From Yersinia intermedia (GTDB lineage Bacteria > Pseudomonadota > Gammaproteobacteria > Enterobacterales > Enterobacteriaceae), in NCBI RefSeq assembly GCF_900635455.1, contig NZ_LR134116.1:1302001-1366000 (forward strand): DNA of 64,000 nt, in the 5' to 3' direction. The first letter of the stretch is position 1. Each line of letters begins with the position of its first letter. This document shows positions 9,628 through 21,920 of this stretch, piece by piece. The notes beneath the pieces were generated by a model, which was not told where the DNA came from, did not search any database, and saw nothing but the letters and a program-made list of their open reading frames with translations. The position numbers and the translations under genes were made by a program.

Positions 9628-10751
9628 GCGATGAGCTGCTCCATAACTCGCTGATACATCCGGCTCAGTAGTTGCAAGTCAGCGGCGTGCACACATTCAT
9701 TCACTTTATGGATAGTGGCATTAACTGGCCCTAATTCCACCACTTGAGCGCCCATTAAAGCGATAAAACGACCATCAGAGGTACCACCGGTGGTTAACAA
9801 TTGCGGAGTGATTTCAGTGTAGTGCTCAACAGCATTAACCACTGCATCGACCAGCGCGCCCCTTGCGGTAAGGAAGGGTTGACCAGACAACACCCACTCG
9901 AGGGTATAATTCAGTTGATGGCGTTCCAACAGCGCCTCTACTCGCTGCTTAATCATGCTGTCGGTCAGTTCCGTACTGAAACGGAAGTTGAACTGCACAT
10001 AGAACTCACCAGGAATCACGTTATTGCTGCCGGTGCCAGCATGTAAATTAGCAATTTGCATACTGGTGGCAGGGAAGAACTCATTGCCTTCATCCCATTG
10101 CGTAGCAACCAGTTCATTCAGGGCTGGCATGGCACGATGAACCGGATTATCGGCTAAATGAGGGTAGGCCACATGCCCTTGAATTCCATGGATACGCAAG
10201 TTGGCGGTAATAGAACCTCGGCGGCCATTCTTCACCACATCCCCGACCCGGTCAGTACTGGAGGGTTCGCCAACCAGACAGTAATCCAACCGCTCATTGC
10301 GTGCCATCAACGCATTAACGACTTTGACCGTACCGTTAATGGCTTTGGCTTCTTCATCGGAGGTAATCATAAATGCCAACCGGCCTTTATGGTCTGGATG
10401 AACGGCAACAAAACGTTCGGCGGCGACCACCATCGCGGCCAGTGAGCCTTTCATATCGGCGGCACCACGGCCATACAGCATGCCATCACGAATGGTCGGT
10501 TCAAACGGTGGGCTGCTCCAATGGCTTTCATCACCGGTGGGAACCACATCGGTATGACCGGCAAATGCCAGTGTTTCACCTTCGCCGCGCCATGCCCAGA
10601 AATTAAGGGTATCGCCAAAATTCATGGGCTCTACCGTAAAACCAATAGCTTCTAAGCGCTTAATCATGATCGCCTGGCAGCCCGCATCAGAAGGGCTGAG
10701 CGACGGGCGTTTAATTAATTGTTGAGCCAGTTCGATTACCGGACAGATCAT
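9624..10751 (-). CDS. dapE: Succinyl-diaminopimelate desuccinylase DapE
   Basis: Zinc-dependent M20 family enzyme that releases LL-diaminopimelate in lysine and peptidoglycan synthesis. From the ATG at 10751 it has 375 residues, the same as E. coli. Metal and catalytic residues are visible as His66 in FAGHTDVVP, Asp99 in [10 protein letters not shown], the Glu pair in TSDEEA near 134, and the late His in [11 protein letters not shown]. An in-frame extension to 10844 lies over yffB and has no homology. It starts 1 bp after yffB and overlaps the next gene by 4 nt, so the three form an operon. Confidence 0.96.
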   Translation of the reverse strand: MICPVIELAQQLIKRPSLSPSDAGCQAIMIKRLEAIGFTVEPMNFGDTLNFWAWRGEGETLAFAGHTDVVPTGDESHWSSPPFEPTIRDGMLYGRGAADMKGSLAAMVVAAERFVAVHPDHKGRLAFMITSDEEAKAINGTVKVVNALMARNERLDYCLVGEPSSTDRVGDVVKNGRRGSITANLRIHGIQGHVAYPHLADNPVHRAMPALNELVATQWDEGNEFFPATSMQIANLHAGTGSNNVIPGEFYVQFNFRFSTELTDSMIKQRVEALLERHQLNYTLEWVLSGQPFLTARGALVDAVVNAVEHYTEITPQLLTTGGTSDGRFIALMGAQVVELGPVNATIHKVNECVHAADLQLLSRMYQRVMEQLIA

Positions 10752-10752
10752 G

Positions 10753-11163
10753 TTATTGCACCTCGATAACGTGTTGTTTAATAATATGTTGTTGAATGAA
10801 TAGTTGATAGCTTTCAATTTTGAAGCCCAGCAGCATCTCGCCATTGGTGGCTTCCAGCAGCGGGCGTTTAATTATGGCTGGTTGTTCTAGCATCAGCGCT
10901 TTGGCGGCCAGAGCATCGGTGATTGCATCACGCTGGGCCTGCGGCAATTTACGCCAGGTGGTACCGCGCGTATTGAGCAATGGCTCCCAACCCAGTTTAT
11001 CGATAAAACCTTGCAGGCGTTCGTCACTCAATCCGTCCACACGATAATCGTGAAACTGATAGGCAATACCTTGCTCTTCCAGCCAGCGGCAGGCCTTTTT
11101 TATGGTATCGCAATTTTTAATGCCATAAAGGCGCAATGATGGGGTGGCTGGGCTATCTGACAT
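10753..11163 (-). CDS. yffB: ArsC/Spx family protein YffB
   Basis: 136 residues with a thioredoxin-like ArsC fold: [13 protein letters not shown] near the N-terminus carries the single conserved Cys, followed by [18 protein letters not shown] and the IIKRPLLE segment near the active site. E. coli YffB is 118 residues. This one carries about seven extra N-terminal residues and a C-terminal tail rich in Gln, Ile and His ([13 protein letters not shown]). The stop is 1 bp from the dapE ATG, so translation is probably coupled. Glutathione-dependent thiol chemistry has been proposed for the family; the substrate is unknown. Confidence 0.9.
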   Translation of the reverse strand: MSDSPATPSLRLYGIKNCDTIKKACRWLEEQGIAYQFHDYRVDGLSDERLQGFIDKLGWEPLLNTRGTTWRKLPQAQRDAITDALAAKALMLEQPAIIKRPLLEATNGEMLLGFKIESYQLFIQQHIIKQHVIEVQ

Positions 11164-11321
11164 GGAAAAATAATACCTCGGCTAGAATGGCAAATCAGGC
11201 CAGCCGCGTAGACGGCTGCCCGGAGCAAGGGGCAATTTGCCCATAATGCGGGAAAATGTGATTTGAATCCAGACGGCTATGCGTAGTTTAGCGCGGCGGT
11301 AATCAGAACTGAGCTGTTGAT

Positions 11322-11795
11322 TTAACCAATACGGTCAAGGTCAGCGGCATAGTGGCGAATCGCTTTTTGGTAGAGGCTGATGTCCTGATAGTTTGAGGTT
11401 TCAGCCAGCAATATCAATAATGCAGCGACGGCCTCTTTGGTTTCACCGAGGTTATACAGCGTCATGGTACGGAATAAGGTTATCTCTTTCGCTTGCGGGA
11501 AATGAGCTAACGCGCGGTCAAATGTGTCCAGCGACTCTTGATATAGCCCCAGAGCGCGATAAGTGCTGCCCAGCCCCAGATAGGCCTCCTGCAACTCTTT
11601 ACCTACCAGATTGTGCTCAATCGCGGCACGGTAGAAAGGGATTGCCTGCAACTCCAACCCCTGCACATCATACAGTGAGGCAATCTTATATAGCAGGCTG
11701 GCGTTATCGGGTGAGCGACGCAGTAAGTCTAGCGCCAGTGCCACCGCATCATCATAACGGCCCAGCTCTTTTAATGAGTCGATGGAGTGTTTCAT
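11322..11795 (-). CDS. Tetratricopeptide repeat protein
   Basis: 157 residues from the ATG at 11795 (MKHSIDSLKELGRYDDAVAL). About three to four 34-residue TPR units are visible: LGRYDDAVALALDLLRRSP, SLYDVQGLELQAIPFYRAAI, LGSTYRALGLYQESLDTFDRA and LYNLGETKEAVAALLILL. No signal peptide or catalytic motif is present. It is likely a protein-interaction module; the partner is unknown. An upstream in-frame extension to 11834 is less likely because TPR homology starts at the second Met. Confidence 0.8.
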   Translation of the reverse strand: MKHSIDSLKELGRYDDAVALALDLLRRSPDNASLLYKIASLYDVQGLELQAIPFYRAAIEHNLVGKELQEAYLGLGSTYRALGLYQESLDTFDRALAHFPQAKEITLFRTMTLYNLGETKEAVAALLILLAETSNYQDISLYQKAIRHYAADLDRIG

Positions 11796-11936
11796 GGTTG
11801 TGCTCTGTCTTTTGCCAATAACGGGTTTTGTCAAAAACGGCGTTTACCCCTATATATCTGAGCACGCTACTCTCGAATGATAAAACAGGCAAGCGATGTA
11901 ATGCTTGCCCATAAAACTCAGCAACAGGGCAAAATT

Positions 11937-12008
11937 CAAGATCTCTGCTACAGATCCCATTTCAACAGATAGCAAGATCTCTGCTACAGATCCCATTTCA
12001 ACAGATAG
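11937..12008 (+). repeat. Perfect tandem duplication, 2 x 36 bp
   Basis: Two identical 36-bp units (11937-11972 and 11973-12008) start CAAGATCTCTGCTACAGATC and end TTTCAACAGATAG, followed by a further partial ATAG. There is no spacer, so it is not CRISPR. It lies about 70 bp upstream of ypfM. Confidence 0.95.
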
Positions 12009-12079
12009 ATAGCTTGCTTTCAATTTTGACTGTTCAAAAAACAGGCGTATAATGAACCGCGATAATTAGAGAGGATGTT

Positions 12080-12142
12080 ATGGTTGAATTTGAGTTAAGT
12101 ACGTGGAAAGAGTTTATCGATGCTATGCTGCGCAAGGCATAA
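12080..12142 (+). CDS. ypfM: Microprotein YpfM
   Basis: A 20-codon reading frame, MVEFELSTWKEFIDAMLRKA, that matches the E. coli microprotein YpfM (about 19 residues, containing WKDFIEVMLRK). The ATG is preceded by GAGAGG with about 6 nt spacing. Position between yffB and acrD is as in E. coli. Function is unknown. Too short for ordinary gene finders, but conservation across genera supports it. Confidence 0.85.
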   Translation: MVEFELSTWKEFIDAMLRKA

Positions 12143-12230
12143 GCGAATAAACCGGCAGTAAGAGTAACTATCTTTTTGTTGTTTTAACGATTGACTTATC
12201 AACACCCAGGGGCGAAAAATCGCTCGTCAG

Positions 12231-12262
12231 AAAGGCAGAGACCATGTTGGCTCTGCCTTTTT
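12231..12262 (+). terminator. Rho-independent terminator downstream of ypfM
   Basis: AAAGGCAGAG pairs with CTCTGCCTTT across a 10-nt loop, followed by more T residues. It closes the ypfM transcript; between ypfM and this hairpin about 90 bases could make a long 3' UTR. Confidence 0.85.
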
Positions 12263-12263
12263 T

Positions 12264-12381
12264 ATGCCCGTCATCTTTCAAACCGTAGGTGTGTTGGCTG
12301 CTCTCATTCACCCGAATCACTGACTTGATGTCAGCTCATCGGGATTCTCTTGCTTGCCGTCTTCCTACAGCTTGAAATCTA
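12264..12381 (+). repeat. ERIC element abutting acrD
   Basis: Left end GCCCGTCATCTTTCAAAC, centre CACCCGAATCACTGAC and TCATCGGGATTC, right end GCCGTCTTCCTACAGCTTGA then AATCTA. The right end overlaps the acrD stop codon (TAG, complement of 12379-12381). Confidence 0.85.
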
Positions 12382-15300
12382 CTCTTTCGCGCGCGGTGGC
12401 CTGCCTGGGAAGCGGCGACGCACCAGAACAAAGAACAACGGTACAAAGAAAATCGCCAGCACGGTAGCTGAAATCATCCCTCCCATCACGCCAGTACCGA
12501 CTGCGTGTTGGCTGCCAGAGCCTGCACCCTGGCTGATAGCCATGGGTAACACACCAAAGATAAATGCCAGTGAGGTCATCAAAATAGGCCGCAACCGCTG
12601 GCGGGAAGCCTCAAGAGTGGCTTCGACTAAATCTTTGCCTTTATTGTTTAATTCACTGGCAAATTCGACGATTAAAATGGCATTTTTGGCCGACAATCCA
12701 ATAATGGTTAGCAACCCGACCTGGAAATAAACGTCATTCTCCAACCCGCGCATCCAGGTGGCTGCCACCGCACCTATCACCCCGAGTGGCACCACCAACA
12801 TCACAGAGAAGGGTATTGACCAGCTCTCATACAATGCTGCCAAACACAAAAACACCACCAATAACGAGATAGCATAGAGCGCTGGGGCCTGTGAACCCGA
12901 TAGCCGCTCCTGATAAGACATGCCTGTCCACTCCAACCCAAAACCATTTGGTAGTTGTTTGACCAGCTTCTCCATGACATCCATTGCAGTACCGGTACTG
13001 ATACCCGGTGCCGCCTCACCGACAATTTCCAGTGCAGAATAACCGTTATAGCGCTCCAATCGTGGTGAGCCATATTCCCAGCGGGTGGTAGAGAACGCCG
13101 AGAAGGGCACCATGCTGCCGCTTTTATTACGAACATACCATTTGTTAACGTCTTCCGGCAGCATACGGGCGGTGGCCTCAGACTGTACATAAACTTTCTT
13201 CACCCGCCCGCGATCAACAAAGTCGTTAACATAAGTTGAACCCCAAGCCGTTTTCAGCGTGTTGTTAATATCATCCAGCGCTACGCCCAACGCTTGTGCT
13301 TTGCGCTGATCGATATCTATCTGCAACTGCGGACTATCGTCCAATCCATTATGTCGCACTCGGGTCAGTACGGGCTCTTGAGCGGCCATCTGTAATAACT
13401 GATCGCGAGCAGCCATCAATTTGTCATGGCCCAGACCGCCGTGATCTTGTAATTCCATATCAAAACCAGAGGAACCACCCAAGCCTGAAATGGCCGGTGG
13501 GCTACTGACCGACACTCTGGCTTCGGCAATTTTATTAAATACTTTGGTGGCGCGTTCAATAATGGCAAAAGAAGAATTATTACTCTCTTTACGCTGCTCC
13601 CAATCAGACAGCCGAATGAAGAGGCGCGCCACATTTTGGCCGTTACCGCCTGGGCCGGATCCCACCGTTGAGAATACCGATAACACATTATTTTTTTCTT
13701 CCGTCAGGAAATAGTTCTCCACTTTTTCAACCACTTTCAGTGTCTGTTGCTGGGTTGATCCCACCGGAAGTTGAACTTGTGCCATAAACACACCACGGTC
13801 TTCCAATGGTAAGAATGACGTTGGTAACTTGATAAACAACAGAGCCAGCCCGCCCAGCAGCAGAAAATAGAGCAACATATAGCGCAAACTATGATGTAAC
13901 ACCTGAGCCACGCCTTTCTCGTAACGGTGAGTATTACGATCGAACATGCGGTTAAACCAGCCGAAAAAGCCGCGCTTGGCGTGATGATGCCCCGGCTGAA
14001 TGGGTTTGAGCATGGTAGCGCAAAGTGCCGGGGTTAGAATCAAGGCTACCAGCACCGAAAGCACCATGGCGGAAACGATGGTAATGGAGAATTGGCGGTA
14101 GATGGCCCCGGTGGTGCCACCGAAAAATGCCATCGGGATAAACACGGCAGACAGTACCAGCGCTATACCCACCAATGCGCCCTGAATTTGCCCCATGGAT
14201 TTACGCGTCGCTTCGCGTGGGTCTAGCCCTTCCTCGCTCATCACTCGTTCGACGTTTTCCACCACCACGATGGCATCATCAACTAACAACCCGATAGCCA
14301 ATACTATGGCGAACATGGTTAGGGTATTAATACTGAATCCGAACGCCGACAGTACAGCGAACGTACCCAATAGCACTACAGGGACGGCGATTGTTGGGAT
14401 AAGAGTGGCGCGGAAATTCTGCAAAAATAGATACATCACCAGGAAAACCAATAAAATGGCTTCCAACAGTGTTTTTACCACATCTTTGATTGAGGCTTTA
14501 ACGAACGGGGTGGTTTCATAAGCAATCTTAGCTTCAAGCCCGTGCGGGAAGAACGGTGCCAGTTCTGCTATCCGTGCCTTAACCAACTCATCGGTTTGCA
14601 GTTCATTGGCCCCGGAGGCCAGCTTGATACTCATCCCAGAGGCGGCCTGCCCATTAAAGCGGCTCAGGTAATCATATCTTTCGGCACCCATCTCAATTTT
14701 AGCCACATCACCTAGCGTGACCAGCGATCCGTCCTGATTGACGCGCAGCGTGATCGCTCTAAATTGCTCCGGTGTTTGTAATTGAGATTGAGCATTAATC
14801 GTGGCATTCAAGGCTTGATTATCGACTGAAGGGGTACCGCCTAATTGGCCCACCGCTATCTGGCTATTTTGCGATTGGATAGCGCTGACAACATCTTGCG
14901 TAGTTAGTTGATAATTATTGAGTTTGTTGGGGTCCAACCAGATACGCATCGCATATTGTGAACCGAAAGCATCAATACTGCCGACCCCTTCGATACGGCT
15001 GAGTGGGTCTTGCAGATTACTGGCGACATAGTCGGCAATATCTTGTTTATCCATACTGCCATCGGTGGAGACAAAGGCCAGCATCATCAAGGTATTATCA
15101 CCGGATTTTGAAACTGAAACACCTTGCTGTTGTACGTCTTGTGGTAGTTTTTTGATGGCAGATTGCAACTGATTCTGTACTTGTTGCATGGCTTCGTTAG
15201 GATCAGTTCCGGCCTGGAACGTCAGGGTTATTGATGCACTGCCGGAGTTGCTGCTCTGCGACGACATATACAGCAGTTTATCAAGGCCGGTCATGCTTTG

Positions 15301-15498
15301 TTCGATAACCTGCGTGACGGTATTTTCCAGTGTTTGTGCCGAGGCTCCTGGATATGAGGCGCTGATGCGAACATTGGGCGGAGCCAGATTCGGGTATTGC
15401 TCAACAGGCAGTGTTGAGATTGCTAATGCCCCGGTAAGACACAAAATTATCGCCAATACCCAGGCAAAGATCGGGCGGTCGATGAAAAAGTTTGCCAT
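12379..15498 (-). CDS. acrD: RND multidrug efflux transporter AcrD
   Basis: 1039 residues, inner-membrane proton-driven pump of the HAE1 RND family. It has twelve membrane segments in two halves and two large periplasmic loops. The start [17 protein letters not shown] and TM4 [16 protein letters not shown] (proton-relay aspartates) are visible. Along its length it is closer to E. coli AcrD (1037 residues, aminoglycoside and bile-salt efflux) than to AcrB, for example [16 protein letters not shown] and [12 protein letters not shown]. AcrD normally works with AcrA and TolC encoded elsewhere. The last codons and TAG stop sit against an ERIC repeat. Confidence 0.95.
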   Translation of the reverse strand: MANFFIDRPIFAWVLAIILCLTGALAISTLPVEQYPNLAPPNVRISASYPGASAQTLENTVTQVIEQSMTGLDKLLYMSSQSSNSGSASITLTFQAGTDPNEAMQQVQNQLQSAIKKLPQDVQQQGVSVSKSGDNTLMMLAFVSTDGSMDKQDIADYVASNLQDPLSRIEGVGSIDAFGSQYAMRIWLDPNKLNNYQLTTQDVVSAIQSQNSQIAVGQLGGTPSVDNQALNATINAQSQLQTPEQFRAITLRVNQDGSLVTLGDVAKIEMGAERYDYLSRFNGQAASGMSIKLASGANELQTDELVKARIAELAPFFPHGLEAKIAYETTPFVKASIKDVVKTLLEAILLVFLVMYLFLQNFRATLIPTIAVPVVLLGTFAVLSAFGFSINTLTMFAIVLAIGLLVDDAIVVVENVERVMSEEGLDPREATRKSMGQIQGALVGIALVLSAVFIPMAFFGGTTGAIYRQFSITIVSAMVLSVLVALILTPALCATMLKPIQPGHHHAKRGFFGWFNRMFDRNTHRYEKGVAQVLHHSLRYMLLYFLLLGGLALLFIKLPTSFLPLEDRGVFMAQVQLPVGSTQQQTLKVVEKVENYFLTEEKNNVLSVFSTVGSGPGGNGQNVARLFIRLSDWEQRKESNNSSFAIIERATKVFNKIAEARVSVSSPPAISGLGGSSGFDMELQDHGGLGHDKLMAARDQLLQMAAQEPVLTRVRHNGLDDSPQLQIDIDQRKAQALGVALDDINNTLKTAWGSTYVNDFVDRGRVKKVYVQSEATARMLPEDVNKWYVRNKSGSMVPFSAFSTTRWEYGSPRLERYNGYSALEIVGEAAPGISTGTAMDVMEKLVKQLPNGFGLEWTGMSYQERLSGSQAPALYAISLLVVFLCLAALYESWSIPFSVMLVVPLGVIGAVAATWMRGLENDVYFQVGLLTIIGLSAKNAILIVEFASELNNKGKDLVEATLEASRQRLRPILMTSLAFIFGVLPMAISQGAGSGSQHAVGTGVMGGMISATVLAIFFVPLFFVLVRRRFPGRPPRAKE

Positions 15499-15585
15499 GC
15501 AGTGCCAGCCTCTATAAATAAAAAATCAGATACAGCAGAATCTACTGTGCACTTTACGCGGGAATGCGGGGGGAAACGTGAAGAA

Positions 15586-15596
15586 AATATGGAGAA
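15586..15596 (-). promoter_or_regulatory. Possible BaeR-like box upstream of acrD
   Basis: The minus strand reads TTCTCCATATT about 88 bp upstream of the acrD ATG. It shares TTCTCCAT with the BaeR recognition sequence known for E. coli acrD; the right half does not match well. No BaeSR genes are in the window. Confidence 0.3.
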
Positions 15597-15770
15597 GCTG
15601 TAAAAAACCTCGATAAAGCTGAGTTAATCCGCCTCTGTGTAGAAAATAGTGATAAACAGGTGTTTTCTCTGACATCAGGTAAACTGATTATATCCCAAGA
15701 ATTTAGCGTGGCAGCCCGGTTGCAATGTTAAATAAGCAGGGAATAGCAGTCACTCAAAATAGGAATTTTT

Positions 15771-16049
15771 ATGGAGCTAAATCCGGTATTTGCCCGTCGT
15801 CTCTATCTCTGCTGGTTAATCAGCAGCGGTGACTCGCTTAATGTGCCGCGTTTAATGGAATTGACCGGTTGGCCACGGCGAACCTTGCAGGATGTCTTGA
15901 AGGCGCTGCCCGGTTTGGGCATCACTCTGACTTTTGTACAACATGGGGTGCGCAATAACGCAGGCTACTACCAGTTGGATAACTGGGGACCACTGAACAA
16001 AAAATGGATATATGACAACCATGATTTTATTTTAGCAGCCATTGAGTAG
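15771..16049 (+). CDS. Predicted winged-helix DNA-binding protein
   Basis: 92 residues. SLNVPRLMELTGWPRRTLQDVLKAL at about 20-45 has the shape of a helix-turn-helix. A beta-wing-like segment (GITLTFVQHGVRNNAGYYQL) and a short C-terminal helix follow. The start has AGGA 6-7 nt upstream. I recognise it only as a small enterobacterial winged-HTH family of unknown function. It is convergent with narP and separated from it by 49 bp. Confidence 0.7.
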   Translation: MELNPVFARRLYLCWLISSGDSLNVPRLMELTGWPRRTLQDVLKALPGLGITLTFVQHGVRNNAGYYQLDNWGPLNKKWIYDNHDFILAAIE

Positions 16050-16098
16050 CCTTACAGATAGCGAATAGTTTGGTCGCTATTAAATAATAGGGTGGTGG

Positions 16099-16728
16099 TT
16101 AGTACTTTTTATTTTCCAAAAACATGATGGTTGCCGCCACTCGCGAACGTACATTTAACTTACGTAATAAATTGCGGATATGCACTTTTACGGTTTCTTC
16201 TGAAATGTGTAACTCAAACGCCACCTGCTTATTGGACATCCCGCGCGCCACTTCTTGCAACACATCTAATTCGCGCTCAGTTAACTCAGCGAAAGGATTA
16301 ATTTCTTCATGGCGGGAAGATAAATACTGTGCAACCTCATTGCTGAATACATTCTCGCCATGTGCTGCCCGGCGGATATTTTCCAGTAATATTTCCGGTT
16401 CGCTGTCTTTGAGCAGATAACCATCAGCACCGGCATCAATCATGGCATATACATCGCTGCGAGCATCAGAAACCGTCAGCACGATAATCCGCGCATCAAT
16501 CCCGTCATGTCGCAATGCTTTGAGTGTATCCAGCCCGGACATTCCCTTCATATTTAGGTCGAGCAGAATCACATCCGGCTGACATTTGGCCGCTTCGGTA
16601 ATGGCCTCACTGCCGCAGTTAGCTTCAGCAACGACATCAAAGCTGTGGTCCATCTCAAGTAATTGCCTGATACCACGGCGCATCAGTGGATGGTCATCAA
16701 CGATCATAATAGTGTAACTATTGGTCAT
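16099..16728 (-). CDS. narP: Nitrate/nitrite response regulator NarP
   Basis: 209 residues. The receiver domain (DDHPLMRRG; phospho-acceptor Asp57 in VILLDLNMKG; LTVSDARSDV) is followed by a LuxR/FixJ-type HTH domain (LTERELDVLQEVARGMSNKQ, VKVHIRNLLRKL). It aligns better with E. coli NarP than NarL over the linker and receiver. NarP is phosphorylated by the nitrate sensor NarQ (not in the window) and activates nap in E. coli. Here it lies divergently upstream of napF with a 619-bp gap. Confidence 0.93.
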   Translation of the reverse strand: MTNSYTIMIVDDHPLMRRGIRQLLEMDHSFDVVAEANCGSEAITEAAKCQPDVILLDLNMKGMSGLDTLKALRHDGIDARIIVLTVSDARSDVYAMIDAGADGYLLKDSEPEILLENIRRAAHGENVFSNEVAQYLSSRHEEINPFAELTERELDVLQEVARGMSNKQVAFELHISEETVKVHIRNLLRKLNVRSRVAATIMFLENKKY

Positions 16729-16750
16729 ATAAGTAATGTCCCTGTAACCG

Positions 16751-16884
16751 ATATATACCTCTCATCTTACAAATTGCAGCGGCGTTGGCGGTTGGCGTTA
16801 CTCGCCCTGTAAACGGTGAGCAAATCTGCTCCCGACCGATTTATTGCTTGCCGCCTTCCTGCATTTTGCAATCTATTGGGCATA
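16751..16884 (+). repeat. Divergent ERIC-like element
   Basis: The right arm is typical (TTGCCGCCTTCCTGCATTTT, then CAATCTATTGGGCATA), and the left end is recognisable (ATACCTCTCATCTTACAAAT). The centre, however, is unrelated to the usual CACCCGAATCAC core. Confidence 0.65.
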
Positions 16885-17154
16885 GACGTTGAATATTTGG
16901 TTGTTGAATACAGATTATTTTCGATAGCCAATTTAGCTGGCTATGTTATCCATTATTGTTAGTAAAACTGCGATCTAAGTGTACCTCAAAACTGAGGCCA
17001 AACTCATTTAACCGCAAGAGTTTACCTGAAGAATTAATTACCAAAAACGCATTTTATTTGATAGCCATTCTCATTAGGTAAATCGTTATATAAAAAAGGT
17101 AATAACGCAAATAGATTTAACAGCGACAAACTGCGTAAATAACCACTAAATTAA

Positions 17155-17168
17155 TTGATCTTGCTCAA
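17155..17168 (+). promoter_or_regulatory. FNR-like binding site upstream of napF
   Basis: TTGATCTTGCTCAA matches the FNR consensus TTGAT-N4-ATCAA with one mismatch. It lies 180 bp upstream of the napF start codon. Anaerobic activation of nap by FNR is established in E. coli. Confidence 0.7.
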
Positions 17169-17192
17169 TATCTACTACTGATTAACCCTAAA

Positions 17193-17212
17193 GAGTAATT
17201 ATTTTATTACTC
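17193..17212 (+). promoter_or_regulatory. Inverted repeat in the napF promoter, possible NarP-related site
   Basis: GAGTAAT and ATTACTC are perfect inverted copies separated by 6 bp, 24 bp downstream of the FNR-like site. TACTCAT at the right side fits the NarL/NarP heptamer TACYYMT. However, the spacing is not the usual 7-2-7, so the assignment is tentative. Confidence 0.4.
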
Positions 17213-17347
17213 ATTATTCTGTATCTAATACCCCAACACTGGGGAATCTTTTTAATAAAAATAAGAATTATTATCATTCAGAGTATGAGCATCTGAGCTT
17301 TCTCTATCGCACATGCGGGCGCGCCAGTAGATGTTAAGGATATCAGT

Positions 17348-17840
17348 ATGACTGATTTATCACGGCGTAAATTGCTGACTGGCTTTTGGCAAGTAGATAA
17401 ACGAGAACTTTCAGCGCATAGACCCCCCTGGTCGGTGATGGAAGCGGATTTTATTGCTGGCTGTACCCGTTGTCATGCCTGTGTGACTGCCTGTGAAACC
17501 GGTGTATTAGGGGTGGGCAGTGGTGGATTCCCCGAAATAGATTTCCAACGTGCTGAATGTAGTTTTTGCCAAGCCTGTGTGCAGGTATGTGAAGCGGGGG
17601 TGTTTACCGCGACAGATCGCGTGCCGTGGCAGTTTAAAATCAACATTTCAGCGCACTGTTTACCTTTTCACAATATTGAATGCCGTAGCTGTCAGGATAG
17701 CTGTGAGACCTGGGCAATTCTATTTCGTCCGCGCTTAAACGGCATTGCTCAGCCCGAATTAGACCTCCCTGCTTGTAACGGATGTGGTGCCTGTGTATCC
17801 AGTTGCCCAGTTCAGGCAGTAACCCTTACCCGGAGTGAAG

Positions 17841-17851
<11 letters not shown>
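17348..17851 (+). CDS. napF: Ferredoxin-type protein NapF
   Basis: 167 residues, cytoplasmic iron-sulfur protein of the Nap system. Three CxxCxxC-type [4Fe-4S] motifs are visible: CTRCHACVTACE, CSFCQACVQVCE and CNGCGACVSSCP, with additional cysteines in CRSCQDSCE. NapF is thought to help mature NapA before export. The start ATG has AAGGA upstream. Its 3' end overlaps napD by 11 bp, and it opens the napFDABC operon. Confidence 0.95.
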
Positions 17852-20599
<2,748 letters not shown>

Positions 20600-20694
20600 T
20601 TGAGATTGCCTGCCCTGCGGGGTGGGCATGAGCAGCCAGTTATACCCCTCATCCAGGGATGCTCAGGAAAAGACGGTGTACTCAGGAGAAAATA

Positions 20695-21162
20695 ATGAAT
20701 AACACGATTTTTAAATCATTAAACCGCCGGTTTTTGTCAGTCATATCGCTGCTGGCGGTGTTGGTGATCGCCGGTGCAGCCACTGCTGCCAGCAATGTTG
20801 AAATGGACTTGACTCAATCACCAGAAGTCTCTGGCACGGCTGAAGGCAAAGTGAAAATGCCGAAACAGCAACAGCGCATGGCATTGAACTATGTTAACCA
20901 ACCCCCGCTTATCCCGCATAGCGTGGATGGCTATCAAATCAGTAAAAATACCAACCGTTGCCTGCAATGCCATGGTGTGGAGCACTATCGCACCACTGGA
21001 GCACCGCGTGTCAGCCCAACTCACTTTATTGACCGTGATGGCAAAGTATCGAGCGAAGTCTCACCACGTCGCTATTTCTGTCTGCAATGCCATGTGCCAC
21101 AAACCGATGCCGCGCCGATTGTCGGTAACAGCTTCCAGCCAGCCCCTGGCTTTGGCCAATAA
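20695..21162 (+). CDS. napB: Diheme cytochrome c NapB
   Basis: 155 residues from ATG 20695 with AGGAGAA just upstream. A Sec signal peptide (FLSVISLLAVLVIAGAATAA) is followed by two c-type heme sites, CLQCH (twice), and conserved distal histidines. NapB is the periplasmic electron-transfer subunit paired with NapA. The reading frame extends upstream to 20659 but without a signal-like sequence. napG and napH, which lie between napA and napB in E. coli, are absent here. Confidence 0.95.
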   Translation: MNNTIFKSLNRRFLSVISLLAVLVIAGAATAASNVEMDLTQSPEVSGTAEGKVKMPKQQQRMALNYVNQPPLIPHSVDGYQISKNTNRCLQCHGVEHYRTTGAPRVSPTHFIDRDGKVSSEVSPRRYFCLQCHVPQTDAAPIVGNSFQPAPGFGQ

Positions 21163-21190
21163 CCGAAATGAGCGATAAGCGAGATAAGTT

Positions 21191-21790
21191 ATGAGCGAAA
21201 CTAAAAAGCCCGGTGTTATCAGACGTACATGGCAGTGGTGGCGCAGGCCAAGCCGGCTGGCGCTCGGGACTTTACTGCTGATTGGCTTTATCAGTGGCAT
21301 CATTTTCTGGGGTGGATTTAACACCGGTATGGAGATGGCGAATACTGAGAAATTCTGTATTAGCTGCCATGAGATGAAAGATAACGTTTATCAGGAATAT
21401 ATGGGGACCATCCATTACAGCAACCGCAGTGGTGTGAAGGCGACCTGCCCGGATTGCCATGTTCCCCATGAGTGGGGGCCAAAGATGCTGCGTAAGATCA
21501 AAGCGAGTAAAGAGCTGTATGCCAAGGCCTTTGGTTTAATTGATACCCCGCAGAAGTTTGAAGCTCACCGCCTGACCATGGCCGAAAATGAGTGGGCGCG
21601 GATGAAAGCCAATGGCTCGCAAGAATGCCGCAACTGCCATAATTTCGACAATATGGATTTCACCGCCCAAAAAACGGTGGCGGCAAAAATGCACAGTCAG
21701 GCGATAACCGAAGGGAAAACCTGTATCGACTGCCACAAAGGGATCGCTCATAAGTTGCCGGATATGAAGGATGTTCCTACCGGCTTCTAA
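21191..21790 (+). CDS. napC: Tetraheme quinol dehydrogenase NapC
   Basis: 199 residues of the NapC/NirT family. One N-terminal membrane anchor (LALGTLLLIGFISGIIFWGG) is followed by a periplasmic domain with four heme motifs: CISCH, CPDCH, CRNCH and CIDCH. It oxidises membrane quinol and passes electrons to NapB and NapA. It is the last gene of the operon; a strong terminator follows 33 bp later. Confidence 0.96.
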   Translation: MSETKKPGVIRRTWQWWRRPSRLALGTLLLIGFISGIIFWGGFNTGMEMANTEKFCISCHEMKDNVYQEYMGTIHYSNRSGVKATCPDCHVPHEWGPKMLRKIKASKELYAKAFGLIDTPQKFEAHRLTMAENEWARMKANGSQECRNCHNFDNMDFTAQKTVAAKMHSQAITEGKTCIDCHKGIAHKLPDMKDVPTGF

Positions 21791-21823
21791 CCGACCTCTT
21801 TCGTCGTACTTTTCGCTGTTGAG

Positions 21824-21859
21824 ATGCCCTGTTGACGTTGTGTCGACAGGGCATTTTTA
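21824..21859 (+). terminator. Rho-independent terminator of the nap operon
   Basis: ATGCCCTGTTGAC pairs with GTCGACAGGGCAT (one mismatch) across a 5-nt loop, followed by TTTTAT. Confidence 0.9.
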
Positions 21860-21907
21860 TTGCTTTATTGTGTCACTGCTCGCATAATGAGACCTGTTAA
21901 CAGGTCT
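21860..21907 (+). promoter_or_regulatory. Promoter and palindromic operator of the toxin-antitoxin operon
   Basis: A possible promoter is TTGCTT (21860-21865), 17 bp, CATAAT (21883-21888). It is followed at once by the perfect 18-bp palindrome AGACCTGTTAACAGGTCT at 21890-21907, 13 bp before the antitoxin ATG. A palindrome at the start site is the usual arrangement for autorepression by a TA complex. Confidence 0.6.
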
Positions 21908-21920
21908 TTTTGAGGTGCCT

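Larger units (their letters stand above)
16729..17347. other. narP-napF divergent intergenic region
   Basis: Contains an ERIC-like remnant (16751-16884), then an AT-rich stretch with an FNR-like site (17155-17168) and an inverted repeat (17193-17212) in front of napF. No other gene was found. Confidence 0.6.

Noticed and set aside
11937..12008. Possible CRISPR repeat (36-bp unit)
   Set aside because: The two units are directly adjacent with no spacer, and no cas genes are present.
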